Counted from the first letter of the stretch, positions 17,949-26,762 are shown. The stretch: DNA of 64,000 nucleotides from Nocardioides hwasunensis (GCF_014779665.1 NZ_JACXYY010000002.1:248001-312000); one strand, 5' to 3'. A program made the numbers and translations. The notes: a model not told the origin generated them from the letters alone.

Positions 17949-20494
17949 CGGCGCGCCGCTCCAGCCAGGACTCGGTCCGGCGCCAGACCACCGGCACCCG
18001 CACCCGGGTCCGCGCGCACCCCCTCGTCCCGGACCGGGACTCGTGGATCGACATCGCCTTCACGCTGCTGCTCGTCGTGGTGGCCCTGACCGCACTCGGC
18101 ACCTCCTTCACCGGCTCGTCCTACCTGGTCGTGGGGGTGCTCGGCGCGGTCATCGCCGTCGTCGTCACCCACCTGACCCGCGCGGCCGGGTGGCCGATCA
18201 TCTCCGCGGTGGTCATCTGCCTGGTGCTGTTCTTCCTGCTCGGCGGTCCGCTGTGCCTGCGCTCGCTGGGCGACACGTCGGTGCTGCCGGGAGCCTCGAC
18301 CCTGGGTCGCGTGGCCGACGAGGCGATCTTCGGGTGGAAGGACCTGCTCACCACCCTCCCGCCGATCGACGGCGACGGCCCGCTCCTCGTGCTGCCGTGG
18401 ATGGCGGGGATGGTGGCCGGCCTGGTCGGCCTCGGCCTGGCCCAGCTCCCTGTCCGTCGCGCGTGGCTCGCCGCGCTGCTGCCCGTCCTCGGTCTGACCC
18501 TCGTGCTCTCGGGCGCGATCGTGGTCGGCGTGCGCCACCCGCAGTCGCTGCTGCTCCAGGGATCCGTCTTCGCCGGGCTGGCGCTGGCCTGGCTCGCGGT
18601 GCGCGCCCGCCGGGCCAGCGCCGACGTGCAGGGCGGCAGCGCGTCGTACGTCCGCGGTGTCGGTGCGGTCGTCATGCTCGCCGTCGCCGCCGGGATCGCC
18701 TTCCCCGCGAGCGCCTTCTTCGCCGGCGACGAGGGCGATCGGGCTGTGGCGCGCAACTGGATCGAGCCGCCCTTCGACATCGGCAAGTACCCCTCGCCGC
18801 TCGCGGGGTTCCGCCAGTACGTCGACCTCAAGGGCCGCACGGACCCGACCAACGTCTACGACAAGACGCTGTTCGACATCGAGGGCGTGGAGCCCGGCAC
18901 GCTCGTGCGCTTCGCCACCATGGATCGCTACGACGGCATGGTCTGGGGAGCGACCGACGACGCACTCCCGGGGCCGGCCGACGACTCCTTCCAGCGTGTG
19001 TCGTCCACCATCGACAACCCGGTCGAGGGCGACGAGGTCGAGGTGACCATCACCCTCGACGAGGGCTACAAGGGCGTGTGGCTGCCGACCGTGGGCGCGT
19101 TGCAGTCGATGGACTTCCTGACCGGCGACGCCCGCGCCAAGGCCGAGATCTTCCGCTACAACCTCGCCACCTCGACCGCAGTCGTGCCGAGCGGGCTCCA
19201 GCGGGGCGACCGCTACACGTTCACGGCGATCGAGCCCGACGCCGAGCTCACTCCCGAGACCGTGGCCTCCGCCGACGTCACCGGGCTGCCGCCCACCGCG
19301 ACCTTCATCCAGGGCCCGGCCGAGAAGTGGACCGAGGAGGCCGGACCGGACCCGATGGCCCGGGTGCTCGCAGCGGCCGCTCACCTCAAGCGCGAGGGCA
19401 AGTACTCCGACGGCATCGGTCGCACCGAGCGCATCTACGTCGCGGGACACAGCGCGTGGCGTCTCTCCGACGAGTTCGTCAACGCCCCCCAGATCGTCGG
19501 CAACGACGAGCAGTACGCCGCGACGATGGCCTTGATCGCCACCAGCATCGGCGTGCCGGCCCGGGTCGTGCTGGGTGCCACCGTCCCGGAGGGCGGTCGC
19601 GTCACCGGCAAGGACGTCTCGGCCTGGGTCGAGCTGCGCGCGGCCGACGGGTCGTGGCGCACGCTGCCGACCGACGCGTTCATGTCGACGACCCCGCCGG
19701 CCGACCAGATCCCCGAGACCAACACCCCGATGTCCGGCACCGTCATACCGCCGCCCAACCCGATCCCGCCGCCGTCCGACGCGGGGGAGCAGAGCGACGC
19801 CGACCTCAAGGAGCGACGCGCCACCCGCAAGAACGCCGACGAGGACGACGAGGGCCTGATCGTCGGCCTGCCCGCGTGGGTCGGCGTGGTCCTCACCTAT
19901 GTCGGCGGGCCGCTGCTGCTGCTCGCCCTCCTGCTGGGGGCGATCGTCGGGCTCAAGGCCGTGCGCCGGCATCGTCGCCGCAGCGCGGACTCACCCTCGG
20001 CTCGCTTCGTCGGGGCGTGGCGCGAGCTCGTCGACCACGCCCGCGACCTGGGGCAGGTCGTGCCGCTCGGGCCGACGGTCACCCGCCGCGAGCAGTCGGT
20101 CGGCATCGTCTCCGGGGAGGCCGTCGCGCTGGCCCGACGGGCGGACAGCTTCGTCTTCGGCCCCAGCACGCCCGAGGTAGCCGCCGCCACGACGTACTGG
20201 GCCTCGGTCGATGCCGAGCGCCGCGCGATGTCGGCAGGCGTCGGACGCCGCCAGCGCCTGCTCGCCGCCATCAGCCTCCGCTCGCTGCTGCGCGGGTCTC
20301 CGCGGGCGGGACTGGCCGCCGCGACCGACGTCCCCGATGCGGCGCCTGCTTCGGCTGCCCCGTCACCGACGGCGACGGAGGCCGCCTCGGGAGGCGAGGT
20401 CGTCGAGGGTGGTCGACGCGCGGGGCCGCGAGCAGGACGGCTCGCGTCGCTGCGCAGGCGCGCTGATTGGCGTTCTCGTAGGACGCCTGACTAA
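17945..20494 (+). CDS. TgpA-like transglutaminase-fold membrane protein, catalytic Cys and His missing
   Basis: An 849-residue protein with about six membrane helices in the first 260 residues, an extracellular region, a transglutaminase-like core (about 450-590), one more helix near 645-670 and a cytoplasmic tail. In active relatives the core reads G-x-C-E-Q-[FY]-A; here it is GNDEQYAATMALIATSIGVP, with Asp521 where Cys is expected. The catalytic His region (DAHAWVE in active enzymes) reads DVSAWVEL, with Ser559. Aromatic Trp and the PAR motif remain, so the fold is probably intact but inactive. It is the last gene of the surface-protein operon. Confidence 0.85.
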   Translation: MTARRSSQDSVRRQTTGTRTRVRAHPLVPDRDSWIDIAFTLLLVVVALTALGTSFTGSSYLVVGVLGAVIAVVVTHLTRAAGWPIISAVVICLVLFFLLGGPLCLRSLGDTSVLPGASTLGRVADEAIFGWKDLLTTLPPIDGDGPLLVLPWMAGMVAGLVGLGLAQLPVRRAWLAALLPVLGLTLVLSGAIVVGVRHPQSLLLQGSVFAGLALAWLAVRARRASADVQGGSASYVRGVGAVVMLAVAAGIAFPASAFFAGDEGDRAVARNWIEPPFDIGKYPSPLAGFRQYVDLKGRTDPTNVYDKTLFDIEGVEPGTLVRFATMDRYDGMVWGATDDALPGPADDSFQRVSSTIDNPVEGDEVEVTITLDEGYKGVWLPTVGALQSMDFLTGDARAKAEIFRYNLATSTAVVPSGLQRGDRYTFTAIEPDAELTPETVASADVTGLPPTATFIQGPAEKWTEEAGPDPMARVLAAAAHLKREGKYSDGIGRTERIYVAGHSAWRLSDEFVNAPQIVGNDEQYAATMALIATSIGVPARVVLGATVPEGGRVTGKDVSAWVELRAADGSWRTLPTDAFMSTTPPADQIPETNTPMSGTVIPPPNPIPPPSDAGEQSDADLKERRATRKNADEDDEGLIVGLPAWVGVVLTYVGGPLLLLALLLGAIVGLKAVRRHRRRSADSPSARFVGAWRELVDHARDLGQVVPLGPTVTRREQSVGIVSGEAVALARRADSFVFGPSTPEVAAATTYWASVDAERRAMSAGVGRRQRLLAAISLRSLLRGSPRAGLAAATDVPDAAPASAAPSPTATEAASGGEVVEGGRRAGPRAGRLASLRRRADWRSRRTPD

Positions 20495-20696
20495 ACTGGT
20501 GCGTCGGCCCAACGTGGGCTGTGTTTCGTGGTGCCTCGCGGCTGCCCGGATCTCGTGTGTTCGTCCTCGACGACTGCGCGCGTGCCCGGGAATGGGGCTC
20601 CCGGAGCCGCCTCACGAGGTCCACCGGACACCTGTTCGCAGGAGCCGGGCGGTTCCCGGGCCACGGTAGACAACACTGCTACAGATTGTGGAGGAC
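20495..20696 (+). promoter_or_regulatory. infA upstream region with candidate promoter
   Basis: A 202-bp gap. TTGGCG (20467-20472) and TAAACT (20492-20497) could be a -35/-10 pair with a 19-bp spacer, slightly long; the -10 overlaps the end of the transglutaminase gene. A second TAGACA lies at 20668-20673, closer to infA. A separate promoter is expected because infA no longer follows map. GC-rich hairpins such as GGGCTCCCGGAGCC-like pairing are present near 20593-20606 but no family was recognised. Confidence 0.4.
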
Positions 20697-20918
20697 ATGC
20701 CGAAGAAAGAAGGCGTGATCGAGATCGAGGGCACCGTCGTGGAGGCCCTTCCCAATGCCATGTTCCGGGTCGAGCTGGCCAACGGACACAAGGTGCTCGC
20801 CCACATCAGCGGCAAGATGCGCCAGCACTACATCCGGATCCTCCCCGAGGACCGGGTCGTGGTGGAGCTCTCGCCGTACGACCTCACGCGGGGTCGGATC
20901 GTCTACCGCTACAAGTAA
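20697..20918 (+). CDS. infA: translation initiation factor IF-1
   Basis: A 73-residue S1/OB-fold protein ([20 protein letters not shown] ... [13 protein letters not shown]), the exact length of actinobacterial IF-1, which binds the 30S A site during initiation. ATG 20697 was chosen over the in-frame GTG at 20688 because GGAGG (20690-20694) lies just before the ATG and because the family starts M-P/A-K-K. It opens the second ribosomal block infA-rpmJ-rpsM-rpsK-rpsD-rpoA-rplQ. Confidence 0.97.
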   Translation: MPKKEGVIEIEGTVVEALPNAMFRVELANGHKVLAHISGKMRQHYIRILPEDRVVVELSPYDLTRGRIVYRYK

Positions 20919-20949
20919 CCAGACAGCCGAGTAGCAAGGATTCGTTGAC

Positions 20950-21063
20950 ATGAAGGTCAACCCCAGCGTCAAGCCCATCTGTGACAAGTGCAAGGTCATC
21001 CGCCGTCACGGCCGGGTCATGGTCATCTGCGAGAACCCGCGCCACAAGCAGCGGCAGGGCTGA
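20950..21063 (+). CDS. rpmJ: 50S ribosomal protein L36
   Basis: A 37-residue protein, [20 protein letters not shown]...[14 protein letters not shown]. It has the zinc ribbon C-x2-C-x12-C-x4-H of the zinc-binding (C+) L36 form. It is the smallest ribosomal protein and lies 31 bp after infA, the usual position. A zinc-free paralogue elsewhere in the genome cannot be judged from this window. Confidence 0.96.
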   Translation: MKVNPSVKPICDKCKVIRRHGRVMVICENPRHKQRQG

Positions 21064-21249
21064 TCGCCGCGGCCGGCCTCGCCGTCCGCGCCGATCAGGG
21101 CACGACCAGCAACACCACCACAACGTGATCGCTAGGCCAGGCACCGCCTGAGTCGAATCACCTCCGGAGCACCGGCCGGAGCCCACCCGAGGCGGGATGG
21201 GACGCGACACGAACCGAAACCGTTGCGAGAACAGAGAAGGAAACGCCAC
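21064..21249 (+). other. rpmJ-rpsM intergenic region
   Basis: A 186-bp gap inside the alpha operon. It contains a hairpin CTCCGG/CCGGAG (21162-21167 with 21176-21181) and ends with AGAAGGAAA (21235-21243), a strong ribosome site for rpsM. CGCTAGGCC near 21130 could be part of a promoter. It could be a leader for autoregulation of the rpsM-rpoA genes, but no known r-protein binding motif was recognised. Confidence 0.35.
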
Positions 21250-21624
21250 ATGGCACGCCTCGTTGGTGTCGACCTCCCGCGCGACAAGCGCATCGAGATC
21301 GCACTCACCTACATCTACGGCATCGGCCGTACCCGCTCCCAGCAGCTGCTCGCTGCCACCGGGGTGGACCCCAACGCTCGGGTCCACACGCTCGGTGACG
21401 AGGAGCTGGTCAAGCTTCGCGACGAGATCGAAGCCAACTTCAAGATCGAGGGTGACCTCCGACGTGAGGTCCAGGCGGACATCCGCCGCAAGATCGAGAT
21501 CGGCAGCTACCAGGGTCGCCGCCACCGCATGGGCCTTCCGGTCCGCGGCCAGCGCACCAAGACCAACGCGCGCACCCGCAAGGGCCCGAAGCGCACCGTC
21601 GCCGGCAAGAAGAAGGCGAAGTGA
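21250..21624 (+). CDS. rpsM: 30S ribosomal protein S13
   Basis: A 124-residue S13: [20 protein letters not shown], the helix-two-turn-helix [16 protein letters not shown], and the basic tail [20 protein letters not shown] that reaches the P-site tRNA. The ATG at 21250 is preceded by AGAAGGAAA. A longer in-frame start upstream would add a non-conserved basic leader and is rejected. S13 bridges the head of the small subunit to the large subunit. Confidence 0.97.
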   Translation: MARLVGVDLPRDKRIEIALTYIYGIGRTRSQQLLAATGVDPNARVHTLGDEELVKLRDEIEANFKIEGDLRREVQADIRRKIEIGSYQGRRHRMGLPVRGQRTKTNARTRKGPKRTVAGKKKAK

Positions 21625-21691
21625 TCGGCGCCCTGCGCTGATCGTCGTCGTCACCGAAGCTTCCAGACCAGACCTCATCAGGAGTTAATGC

Positions 21692-22087
21692 ATGCCTCCC
21701 AAGAGCCGCGCGACCAAGGTCCGCCGCAAGGAGAAGAAGAACATCGCTCAGGGCGAAGCCCACATCAAGAGCACGTTCAACAACACCATCGTCACCATCA
21801 CCGACCCGACCGGTGCGGTGATCTCGTGGGCCTCTGCCGGCACCGTCGGCTTCAAGGGCTCGCGCAAGTCCACCCCGTTCGCCGCGCAGATGGCTGCCGA
21901 GGCCGCCGGGCGTCGCGCCATGGACCACGGCATGAAGAAGATCGACGTCTTCGTCAAGGGCCCGGGCTCGGGTCGTGAGACCGCCATCCGTTCGCTGGGT
22001 GCCATCGGCCTCGAGGTCGGCACCATCCAGGACGTCACGCCCACCCCGCACAACGGATGCCGGCCGCCCAAGCGCCGTCGCGTCTGA
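21692..22087 (+). CDS. rpsK: 30S ribosomal protein S11
   Basis: A 131-residue S11 with the core [40 protein letters not shown] and the C-terminal [18 protein letters not shown], an almost invariant ending. S11 shapes the platform near the mRNA exit. AGGAG at 21680-21684 precedes the ATG. An out-of-frame ATG four bases upstream (21688) is ignored. Confidence 0.97.
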   Translation: MPPKSRATKVRRKEKKNIAQGEAHIKSTFNNTIVTITDPTGAVISWASAGTVGFKGSRKSTPFAAQMAAEAAGRRAMDHGMKKIDVFVKGPGSGRETAIRSLGAIGLEVGTIQDVTPTPHNGCRPPKRRRV

Positions 22088-22117
22088 GACCCGAGACTGA
22101 GAAAGAGAGACTGAAAC

Positions 22118-22726
22118 ATGGCCCGCTACACCGGTCCCATGACCCGCAAGTCGCGCCGTCTCGGTGTCGACCTCGTCGGCGGTGACGCTGCCTTCGAGAA
22201 GCGTCCCTACGCTCCCGGCCAGCACGGCCGCGGCCGCATCAAGGAGTCCGAGTACCTCCTGCAGCTGCGCGAGAAGCAGAAGGCTCGCTTCACCTACGGC
22301 GTGATGGAGAAGCAGTTCGTCCGCTACTACAAGGAGGCCAGCCGTCGCCAGGGCAAGACCGGCGACAACCTCCTGCAGCTGCTCGAGTGCCGCCTCGACA
22401 ACGTGGTCTACCGCGCCGGCTTCGCCCGGACGCGCCGTCAGGCCCGCCAGCTCGTCGTGCACGGTCACTTCCTGGTCAACGGCAAGAAGGTCGACATCCC
22501 GTCCTTCCAGGTCACCGACCACGACATCGTCGACGTGCGCGAGAAGTCGCTCGAGCTGACCCCGCTGATCGTGGCTCGCGAGACCCACGGCGAGCGCGTC
22601 ACCCCGGCGTGGATGGAGGTCATCCCGTCGCGGATGCGCGTCCTGATCCACCAGGTCCCGGTCCGCGCACAGATCGACGTGCCGGTCCAGGAGCAGCTCA
22701 TCGTCGAGTACTACTCCAAGAAGTGA
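22118..22726 (+). CDS. rpsD: 30S ribosomal protein S4
   Basis: A 202-residue S4, a primary 16S rRNA binder and assembly initiator. MARYTGPMTRKSRRLGVDL is the N-terminus; the S4 RNA-binding domain is RLDNVVYRAGFARTRRQARQ with HGHFLVNGKKVDIPS. The N-terminal zinc-knuckle cysteines of the C+ type are absent, so it is the zinc-free (C-) form. A strong hairpin follows 5 bp after the stop. Confidence 0.97.
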   Translation: MARYTGPMTRKSRRLGVDLVGGDAAFEKRPYAPGQHGRGRIKESEYLLQLREKQKARFTYGVMEKQFVRYYKEASRRQGKTGDNLLQLLECRLDNVVYRAGFARTRRQARQLVVHGHFLVNGKKVDIPSFQVTDHDIVDVREKSLELTPLIVARETHGERVTPAWMEVIPSRMRVLIHQVPVRAQIDVPVQEQLIVEYYSKK

Positions 22727-22731
22727 CTCTC

Positions 22732-22769
22732 CGTCGGTGGCCGTCCGATCGCTCGGGCGGCCGCCGACG
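22732..22769 (+). terminator. hairpin between rpsD and rpoA
   Basis: A 15-bp stem (22732-22746 with 22755-22769; two G-U pairs) with an 8-base loop, followed by a C/T-rich stretch (CCCCTCTTCCC). It sits 5 bp after the rpsD stop in a 124-bp gap. It looks like a partial terminator or attenuator that would set rpoA and rplQ apart from the ribosomal genes upstream. Confidence 0.6.
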
Positions 22770-22850
22770 CCCCTCTTCCCTGTTTCTCCACCACTCCTCA
22801 CCATGTTCGGATCCGTCAAATAGCGGGTGGATCCGGAAAGGAAGAACTCC

Positions 22851-23867
22851 GTGCTCATTGCTCAGCGCCCCACCCTCACGGAAGAGACCGTCGACGAGTT
22901 CCGCTCGCGGTTCGTCATCGAGCCCCTCGAGCCCGGCTTCGGCTACACGCTCGGCAACTCGCTGCGTCGCACGCTCCTCAGCTCGATCCCGGGTGCGTCC
23001 GTCACCAGCATCAAGGTCGACTCCGTCCTCCACGAGTTCTCGACCATCGAGGGCGTCACCGAGGACATGACCGAGATCATCCTCAACCTCAAGGGCATCG
23101 TCGTCTCCTCCGAGCACGACGAGCCTGTCGTGATGTACCTGCGCAAGTCCGGTGCCGGTGACGTCACCGCTGCCGACATCACCCCGCCCGCCGGCGTCGA
23201 GGTGCACAACCCCGACCTCAAGATCGCCACCCTGTCCGACAAGGGCAAGCTGGAGATGGAGCTCGTCGTCGAGCGTGGCCGCGGCTACGTCTCCTCGGTG
23301 CAGAACAAGGGCGCCGACAACGAGATCGGCCGCATGCCGGTCGACTCGATCTACAGCCCCGTGCTGAAGGTGACCTACAAGGTCGAGGCCACCCGTGTCG
23401 AGCAGCGCACCGACTTCGACAAGCTCGTCATCGACGTCGAGACCAAGCCCTCGATCCGTCCCCGCGACGCGATCGCCTCGGCCGGCAAGACGCTCGTCGA
23501 GCTCTTCGGCCTGGCCCGCGAGCTCAACGTCGAGGCCGAGGGCATCGACATCGGACCGTCGCCCGTCGACGAGCAGCTCGCCGCCGACCTCGCGCTGCCG
23601 GTCGAGGACCTGCAGCTCACGGTCCGCAGCTACAACTGCCTCAAGCGTGAGGGCATCCACACCGTGGGTGAGCTCATCTCCCGCTCGGAGCAGGACCTGC
23701 TCGACATCCGCAACTTCGGCGCCAAGTCCATCGACGAGGTGAAGGCCAAGCTCGTCGAGATGGGCCTCTCGCTCAAGGACAGCGCGCCCGGCTTCGACCC
23801 GCACGCCGCCCTCGCCGCCTACGGCGACGACGACGACGATGCGTTCATCGAGGACGAGCAGCTCTGA
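22851..23867 (+). CDS. rpoA: DNA-directed RNA polymerase subunit alpha
   Basis: A 338-residue alpha subunit. The N-terminal dimerisation domain has [20 protein letters not shown] and [20 protein letters not shown]; the C-terminal domain (about 255-315) has [20 protein letters not shown] and [14 protein letters not shown], which bind UP elements and activators. GTG 22851 is preceded by GGAAAGGAAG (22834-22843). An Asp-rich tail ([16 protein letters not shown]) closes the protein, common in actinobacteria. Confidence 0.97.
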   Translation: MLIAQRPTLTEETVDEFRSRFVIEPLEPGFGYTLGNSLRRTLLSSIPGASVTSIKVDSVLHEFSTIEGVTEDMTEIILNLKGIVVSSEHDEPVVMYLRKSGAGDVTAADITPPAGVEVHNPDLKIATLSDKGKLEMELVVERGRGYVSSVQNKGADNEIGRMPVDSIYSPVLKVTYKVEATRVEQRTDFDKLVIDVETKPSIRPRDAIASAGKTLVELFGLARELNVEAEGIDIGPSPVDEQLAADLALPVEDLQLTVRSYNCLKREGIHTVGELISRSEQDLLDIRNFGAKSIDEVKAKLVEMGLSLKDSAPGFDPHAALAAYGDDDDDAFIEDEQL

Positions 23868-23873
23868 CAAACC

Positions 23874-23891
23874 GACCGGCGCCCGCCGGTC
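23874..23891 (+). terminator. small hairpin between rpoA and rplQ
   Basis: A perfect 7-bp stem GACCGGC/GCCGGTC with loop GCCC, 7 bp after the rpoA stop in a 66-bp gap. It has no T-run. It may protect mRNA ends or lower readthrough; rplQ is normally co-transcribed with rpoA, so complete termination is unlikely. Confidence 0.35.
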
Positions 23892-23933
23892 GTCTACCCG
23901 GGTACCTGACACGGCCCGAGAGAAGGAAATGAC

Positions 23934-24542
23934 ATGCCCAAGCCCAAGAAGGGTCCCCGCCTCGGCGGAAGCCCGGCCCACCAGCGCCTGATGCTGTCGA
24001 ACCTGGCGACCGCCCTGTTCGAGCACGGCCGGATCACGACCACCGAGACCCGCGCGCGCCTGCTGCGTCCGGTCGCGGAGAAGCTCATCACGAAGGCCAA
24101 GCGGGGCGACCTGCACAACCGTCGTGAGGTCCTCAAGACCGTCCGCGACAAGTCGGTCGTCCACACGCTGTTCACCGAGATCGCCCCGACCTTCGCGGAG
24201 CGTCCCGGCGGCTACACCCGCATCACCAAGATCGGCCCCCGCAAGGGCGACAACGCCCCCATGGCGGTCATCGAGCTGGTGACCGAGGCGTACAACCCGA
24301 AGGCTCCCTCGACCAAGAAGACCGAGGCTGCTGCCGCTCCCGCGCCGGCTGCCGAGGAGCCGGTCGAGGACACCACGGCCGAGACCGCCGCCGAGGAGCA
24401 CGAGGCTGCCGCCGAGGAGCACGAGGCTGCGGCCGAGGAGCACGAGGCTGCGGCCGAGGAGCACGAGGCTGCCGCCGCCGAGCACGAGGCTGCTGCCGAG
24501 GCTGCCGAGGGCGAGTCCACCGAGGACGAGTCGAAGGCCTGA
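23934..24542 (+). CDS. rplQ: 50S ribosomal protein L17 with repetitive acidic tail
   Basis: A 202-residue L17. The first 120 residues are the conserved core ([57 protein letters not shown]). The tail of about 80 residues is Ala/Glu-rich with five tandem AEEHEAA units, longer than most L17 proteins. AGAGAAGGAAA precedes the ATG. It ends the alpha operon and is followed by a strong terminator. Confidence 0.96.
   Translation: MPKPKKGPRLGGSPAHQRLMLSNLATALFEHGRITTTETRARLLRPVAEKLITKAKRGDLHNRREVLKTVRDKSVVHTLFTEIAPTFAERPGGYTRITKIGPRKGDNAPMAVIELVTEAYNPKAPSTKKTEAAAAPAPAAEEPVEDTTAETAAEEHEAAAEEHEAAAEEHEAAAEEHEAAAAEHEAAAEAAEGESTEDESKA
24390..24494 (+). repeat. rplQ: 21-bp tandem repeat inside rplQ
   Basis: Five consecutive 21-bp units starting at 24390, 24411, 24432, 24453 and 24474. 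The first four are identical except for the last base (GCC or GCG) and encode Ala-Glu-Glu-His-Glu-Ala-Ala; the fifth has one codon change. The near identity at wobble positions points to recent unit duplication. Unit number is likely to vary between strains. Confidence 0.9.
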
Positions 24543-24557
24543 TCCACGCGTCATCCC

Positions 24558-24592
24558 GAAGGCCCGTCACCCCGCTGGGGTGGCGGGCCTTC
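24558..24592 (+). terminator. terminator of the rpoA-rplQ operon
   Basis: A 16-bp stem with a 3-base loop: GAAGGCCCG (24558-24566) pairs with CGGGCCTTC (24584-24592), continued inward by a T-G wobble pair and CACCCC/GGGGTG around GCT. It lies 16 bp after the rplQ stop and before the end of the convergent panE-like gene, so it may work in both directions. No T-run, as usual in this GC range. Confidence 0.85.
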
Positions 24593-24607
24593 GCGCTGTC
24601 CGACGGC

Positions 24608-25567
24608 TCAGGGGAGCGAGCGGAGGACCCTGGCGGCGTCGAGGCTGCGGGGCGGGCCTCCGCTCGTCGCGAGGTGCCGCGTGGCAGCGACGACCGCCTC
24701 GTTGACCGGGGTCGGGACTCCGAGCAGCCGGCCCTGGAGGACCACCTCGCCGGCGAGGTAGTCGATCTCGGAGTCGCCGGTGCCCCGGCTGAGGCTCTGC
24801 CAGGTCGAGCCGCCTCCCCGCTCGATGTCGGATCGGCGCTGGAGGACGCTCCCGCGCCGGGCAGCGTCGTCCTCGGCGCTGACGACCGTGAGCCCGGCCG
24901 CGGCCAGCACGTGCTCGCCCTCGGCCGAGGCGCGCTCGGCGAGCTCGTCGGCGGCCGGGCCGCGGGCGAACGAGGCGTCCACGCCGTTGCCGAGGTTCAT
25001 CACCAGCTTGCGCCGCTTGGCGGCCATGATGTCCTCACGTTCCACCGAGTCGATCCCCGCCGCACGAAGGTCCGCGGAGACGGCTGCGGTGGTGTCGTCG
25101 GTGCCGTGCGGGATCCGGCCGATGTCGAGGATCGCCGGCGTCGGGTGGCACGACGCCACGACGACCCCCGGCTCGAGGTGCGAGGCGGGCAGCATCACGC
25201 ACATGGCGTAGGTCCGGGCGAAGAGCCGGAGGGTGCTCACCTCGGTGGCGATGCCGTTGGTGGCGCACACGACCGGGGTGTCCGCTGGGGCGTGGGCCCG
25301 GAGGTCGGCGAGTGCTGCCGCCGCCTGGTGGGACTTCACCGCGAGGAGCACCACCGTGTCGTCGGTCCACCCGATGTCGGCGGCGGAGTCGGTCGCCGGC
25401 GCGTCGACCCGGTGGCGGCCGTCGCCGGCATCGAGGGTCAGTCCGCGGGCTCGGATCGCGGCGAGGTGGTCCCCCCGGGCGACGAGCGTGACCGCGCTGC
25501 CCGCCAGGTGGAGGTGGCCCCCGATGACCCCGCCCACGGCGCCCGCGCCGTACACCACGTAGTCCAT
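24608..25567 (-). CDS. ketopantoate reductase family protein (PanE/ApbA)
   Basis: A 319-residue NAD(P)-dependent reductase. The N-terminal Rossmann motif is GAGAVGGVIGGHLHLAG (about residues 7-23); then CATNGIATE and AAKRRKLVMNLGNGVD, with the Lys that is catalytic in PanE. 2-Dehydropantoate reduction is the known family reaction, but many actinobacteria carry several paralogues of unknown substrate, so no gene symbol is given. It is the last gene of the arsR operon, 20 bp after the DHFR-like gene. Confidence 0.8.
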   Translation of the reverse strand: MDYVVYGAGAVGGVIGGHLHLAGSAVTLVARGDHLAAIRARGLTLDAGDGRHRVDAPATDSAADIGWTDDTVVLLAVKSHQAAAALADLRAHAPADTPVVCATNGIATEVSTLRLFARTYAMCVMLPASHLEPGVVVASCHPTPAILDIGRIPHGTDDTTAAVSADLRAAGIDSVEREDIMAAKRRKLVMNLGNGVDASFARGPAADELAERASAEGEHVLAAAGLTVVSAEDDAARRGSVLQRRSDIERGGGSTWQSLSRGTGDSEIDYLAGEVVLQGRLLGVPTPVNEAVVAATRHLATSGGPPRSLDAARVLRSLP

Positions 25568-25587
25568 GGAGCCACTCTAGGAGCGGG

Positions 25588-26187
25588 TCAGTGGCGCACC
25601 CAGAACCGCAGGTGGAGGACCCGGTCGCCCTGGACGACGACGTGCGGGTCGTTGAGCAGGTGCCGTGCCTCGTTGGTCCCGAAGAAGCGCTTGCCGCGGC
25701 CGAGCACCACGGGGGCGACGTCCATGGCCACCTCGTCGACCAGCCCGAGCGCGAGCGCCTGCCCGCCGACGTCGCCCGCGGACACCGACACGGTGGCGTC
25801 GCCGGCCAGGCTGCGCGCGAGCTCGACGGCCGGACGCACACCGTCGACGAAGTGGTACGGCGCCTCGGGGTGCCAGCCGTCGGGCTTGCCGCGGTGGGAG
25901 ACCACGACGACGTGCGCGCCCGTCGGCGGGTGCCCCTCCCACCCGTTGGTGATGTCGAAGAGACGACGCCCGATGACCATGCAGCCGATCCGGTCCCACG
26001 TCTCGCGGACGTGGTCGTAGGACGCTCGCGAGACGCGGAGGCCTCCGGGTGCGGGGTCCGCCATGTCCTGGGCGTCGAGGGGGCGGTCGCCGTTGAAGTA
26101 CCAGTCGAAGAGCGGCCCGGGGTCGTCGTCGGGATCTGCGACGTAGCCGTCGAGCGAGACCACGTTGCTCAACACGACGGTGCTCAT
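25588..26187 (-). CDS. dihydrofolate reductase family protein (RibD C-terminal-like)
   Basis: A 199-residue protein starting MSTVVLSNVVSLDGYVADPD, the typical opening of the RibD_C/DHFR-like family in actinobacteria, with VIGRRLFDITNGWEG and a late DEVAMDVAPVVLGRGKRFF block. The fold binds NADPH; the natural substrate is unknown and folate reduction should not be assumed. The ATG at 26187 overlaps the previous stop by 4 bp, which fixes the start. Confidence 0.85.
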   Translation of the reverse strand: MSTVVLSNVVSLDGYVADPDDDPGPLFDWYFNGDRPLDAQDMADPAPGGLRVSRASYDHVRETWDRIGCMVIGRRLFDITNGWEGHPPTGAHVVVVSHRGKPDGWHPEAPYHFVDGVRPAVELARSLAGDATVSVSAGDVGGQALALGLVDEVAMDVAPVVLGRGKRFFGTNEARHLLNDPHVVVQGDRVLHLRFWVRH

Positions 26188-26762
26188 GACGGCGCCCCTG
26201 CCGTCGGTCGCCACCCGGGATCGCGGCCGACGAAGCCCATCAGCCGGTCGACGGCGGGTGCGTCGTCCGGCACCGCGACCGGCGGACCGTAGTGCCCGGA
26301 GTCGCGCAGCACCTGCTCGATGGGCTGCATGCCGGCCAGCATCGACGCGGCCTCGTCCTCGTCGAGCCGGGCATCCTGGCCGGTTGCCCGGGCGAGGTCC
26401 CAGGAGTGCATGAACACGTCGGCGGTGTAGAACCGGTCGACGGTGGTGTCGAGCTGTCCGGGCCCGACGTGCGGGTGGGTGAAGGGCTCGCCGCCACGCT
26501 CGTCAACGAGGGCCTGTACCGCGTCCGCGTGGTGCCGCCACGCGGTGGCGGGGTCCTCGGCGGCCGACGGGCCGGGCGGGAGGTCGACGCCGCCGGCGGA
26601 CAGGAAACCGGTGGACCACGTGACGAGGTGGTCCACGACGTCGCGGGCGGTCCAGCCGTCCACGGGCGCCGGCGCGTCCCAGTCGGTGGTGCCGGCCACC
26701 AGCCGGGAGAGCTCCCCGGCCACCAGCTCGTGGCGGGCGGCCGGGGTGCGGGGGAGGGCCAT
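26184..26762 (-). CDS. TIGR03086-family protein (mycothiol-dependent DinB-like fold)
   Basis: A 192-residue protein. It has WTARDVVDHLVTWSTGF and, later, YTADVFMHSWDLARATGQD, the helical-bundle metal-binding pattern of TIGR03086 / maleylpyruvate-isomerase-like proteins with conserved His residues. Family members are thought to use mycothiol as cofactor; the substrate here is unknown. It overlaps its neighbours on both sides (1 bp and 4 bp), so it is translated from the arsR operon mRNA. Confidence 0.8.
   Translation of the reverse strand: MALPRTPAARHELVAGELSRLVAGTTDWDAPAPVDGWTARDVVDHLVTWSTGFLSAGGVDLPPGPSAAEDPATAWRHHADAVQALVDERGGEPFTHPHVGPGQLDTTVDRFYTADVFMHSWDLARATGQDARLDEDEAASMLAGMQPIEQVLRDSGHYGPPVAVPDDAPAVDRLMGFVGRDPGWRPTAGAPS

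Noticed and set aside
20688..20696. GTG 20688 as the infA start
   Set aside because: It would use up the GGAGG ribosome site and add three residues not found in IF-1.
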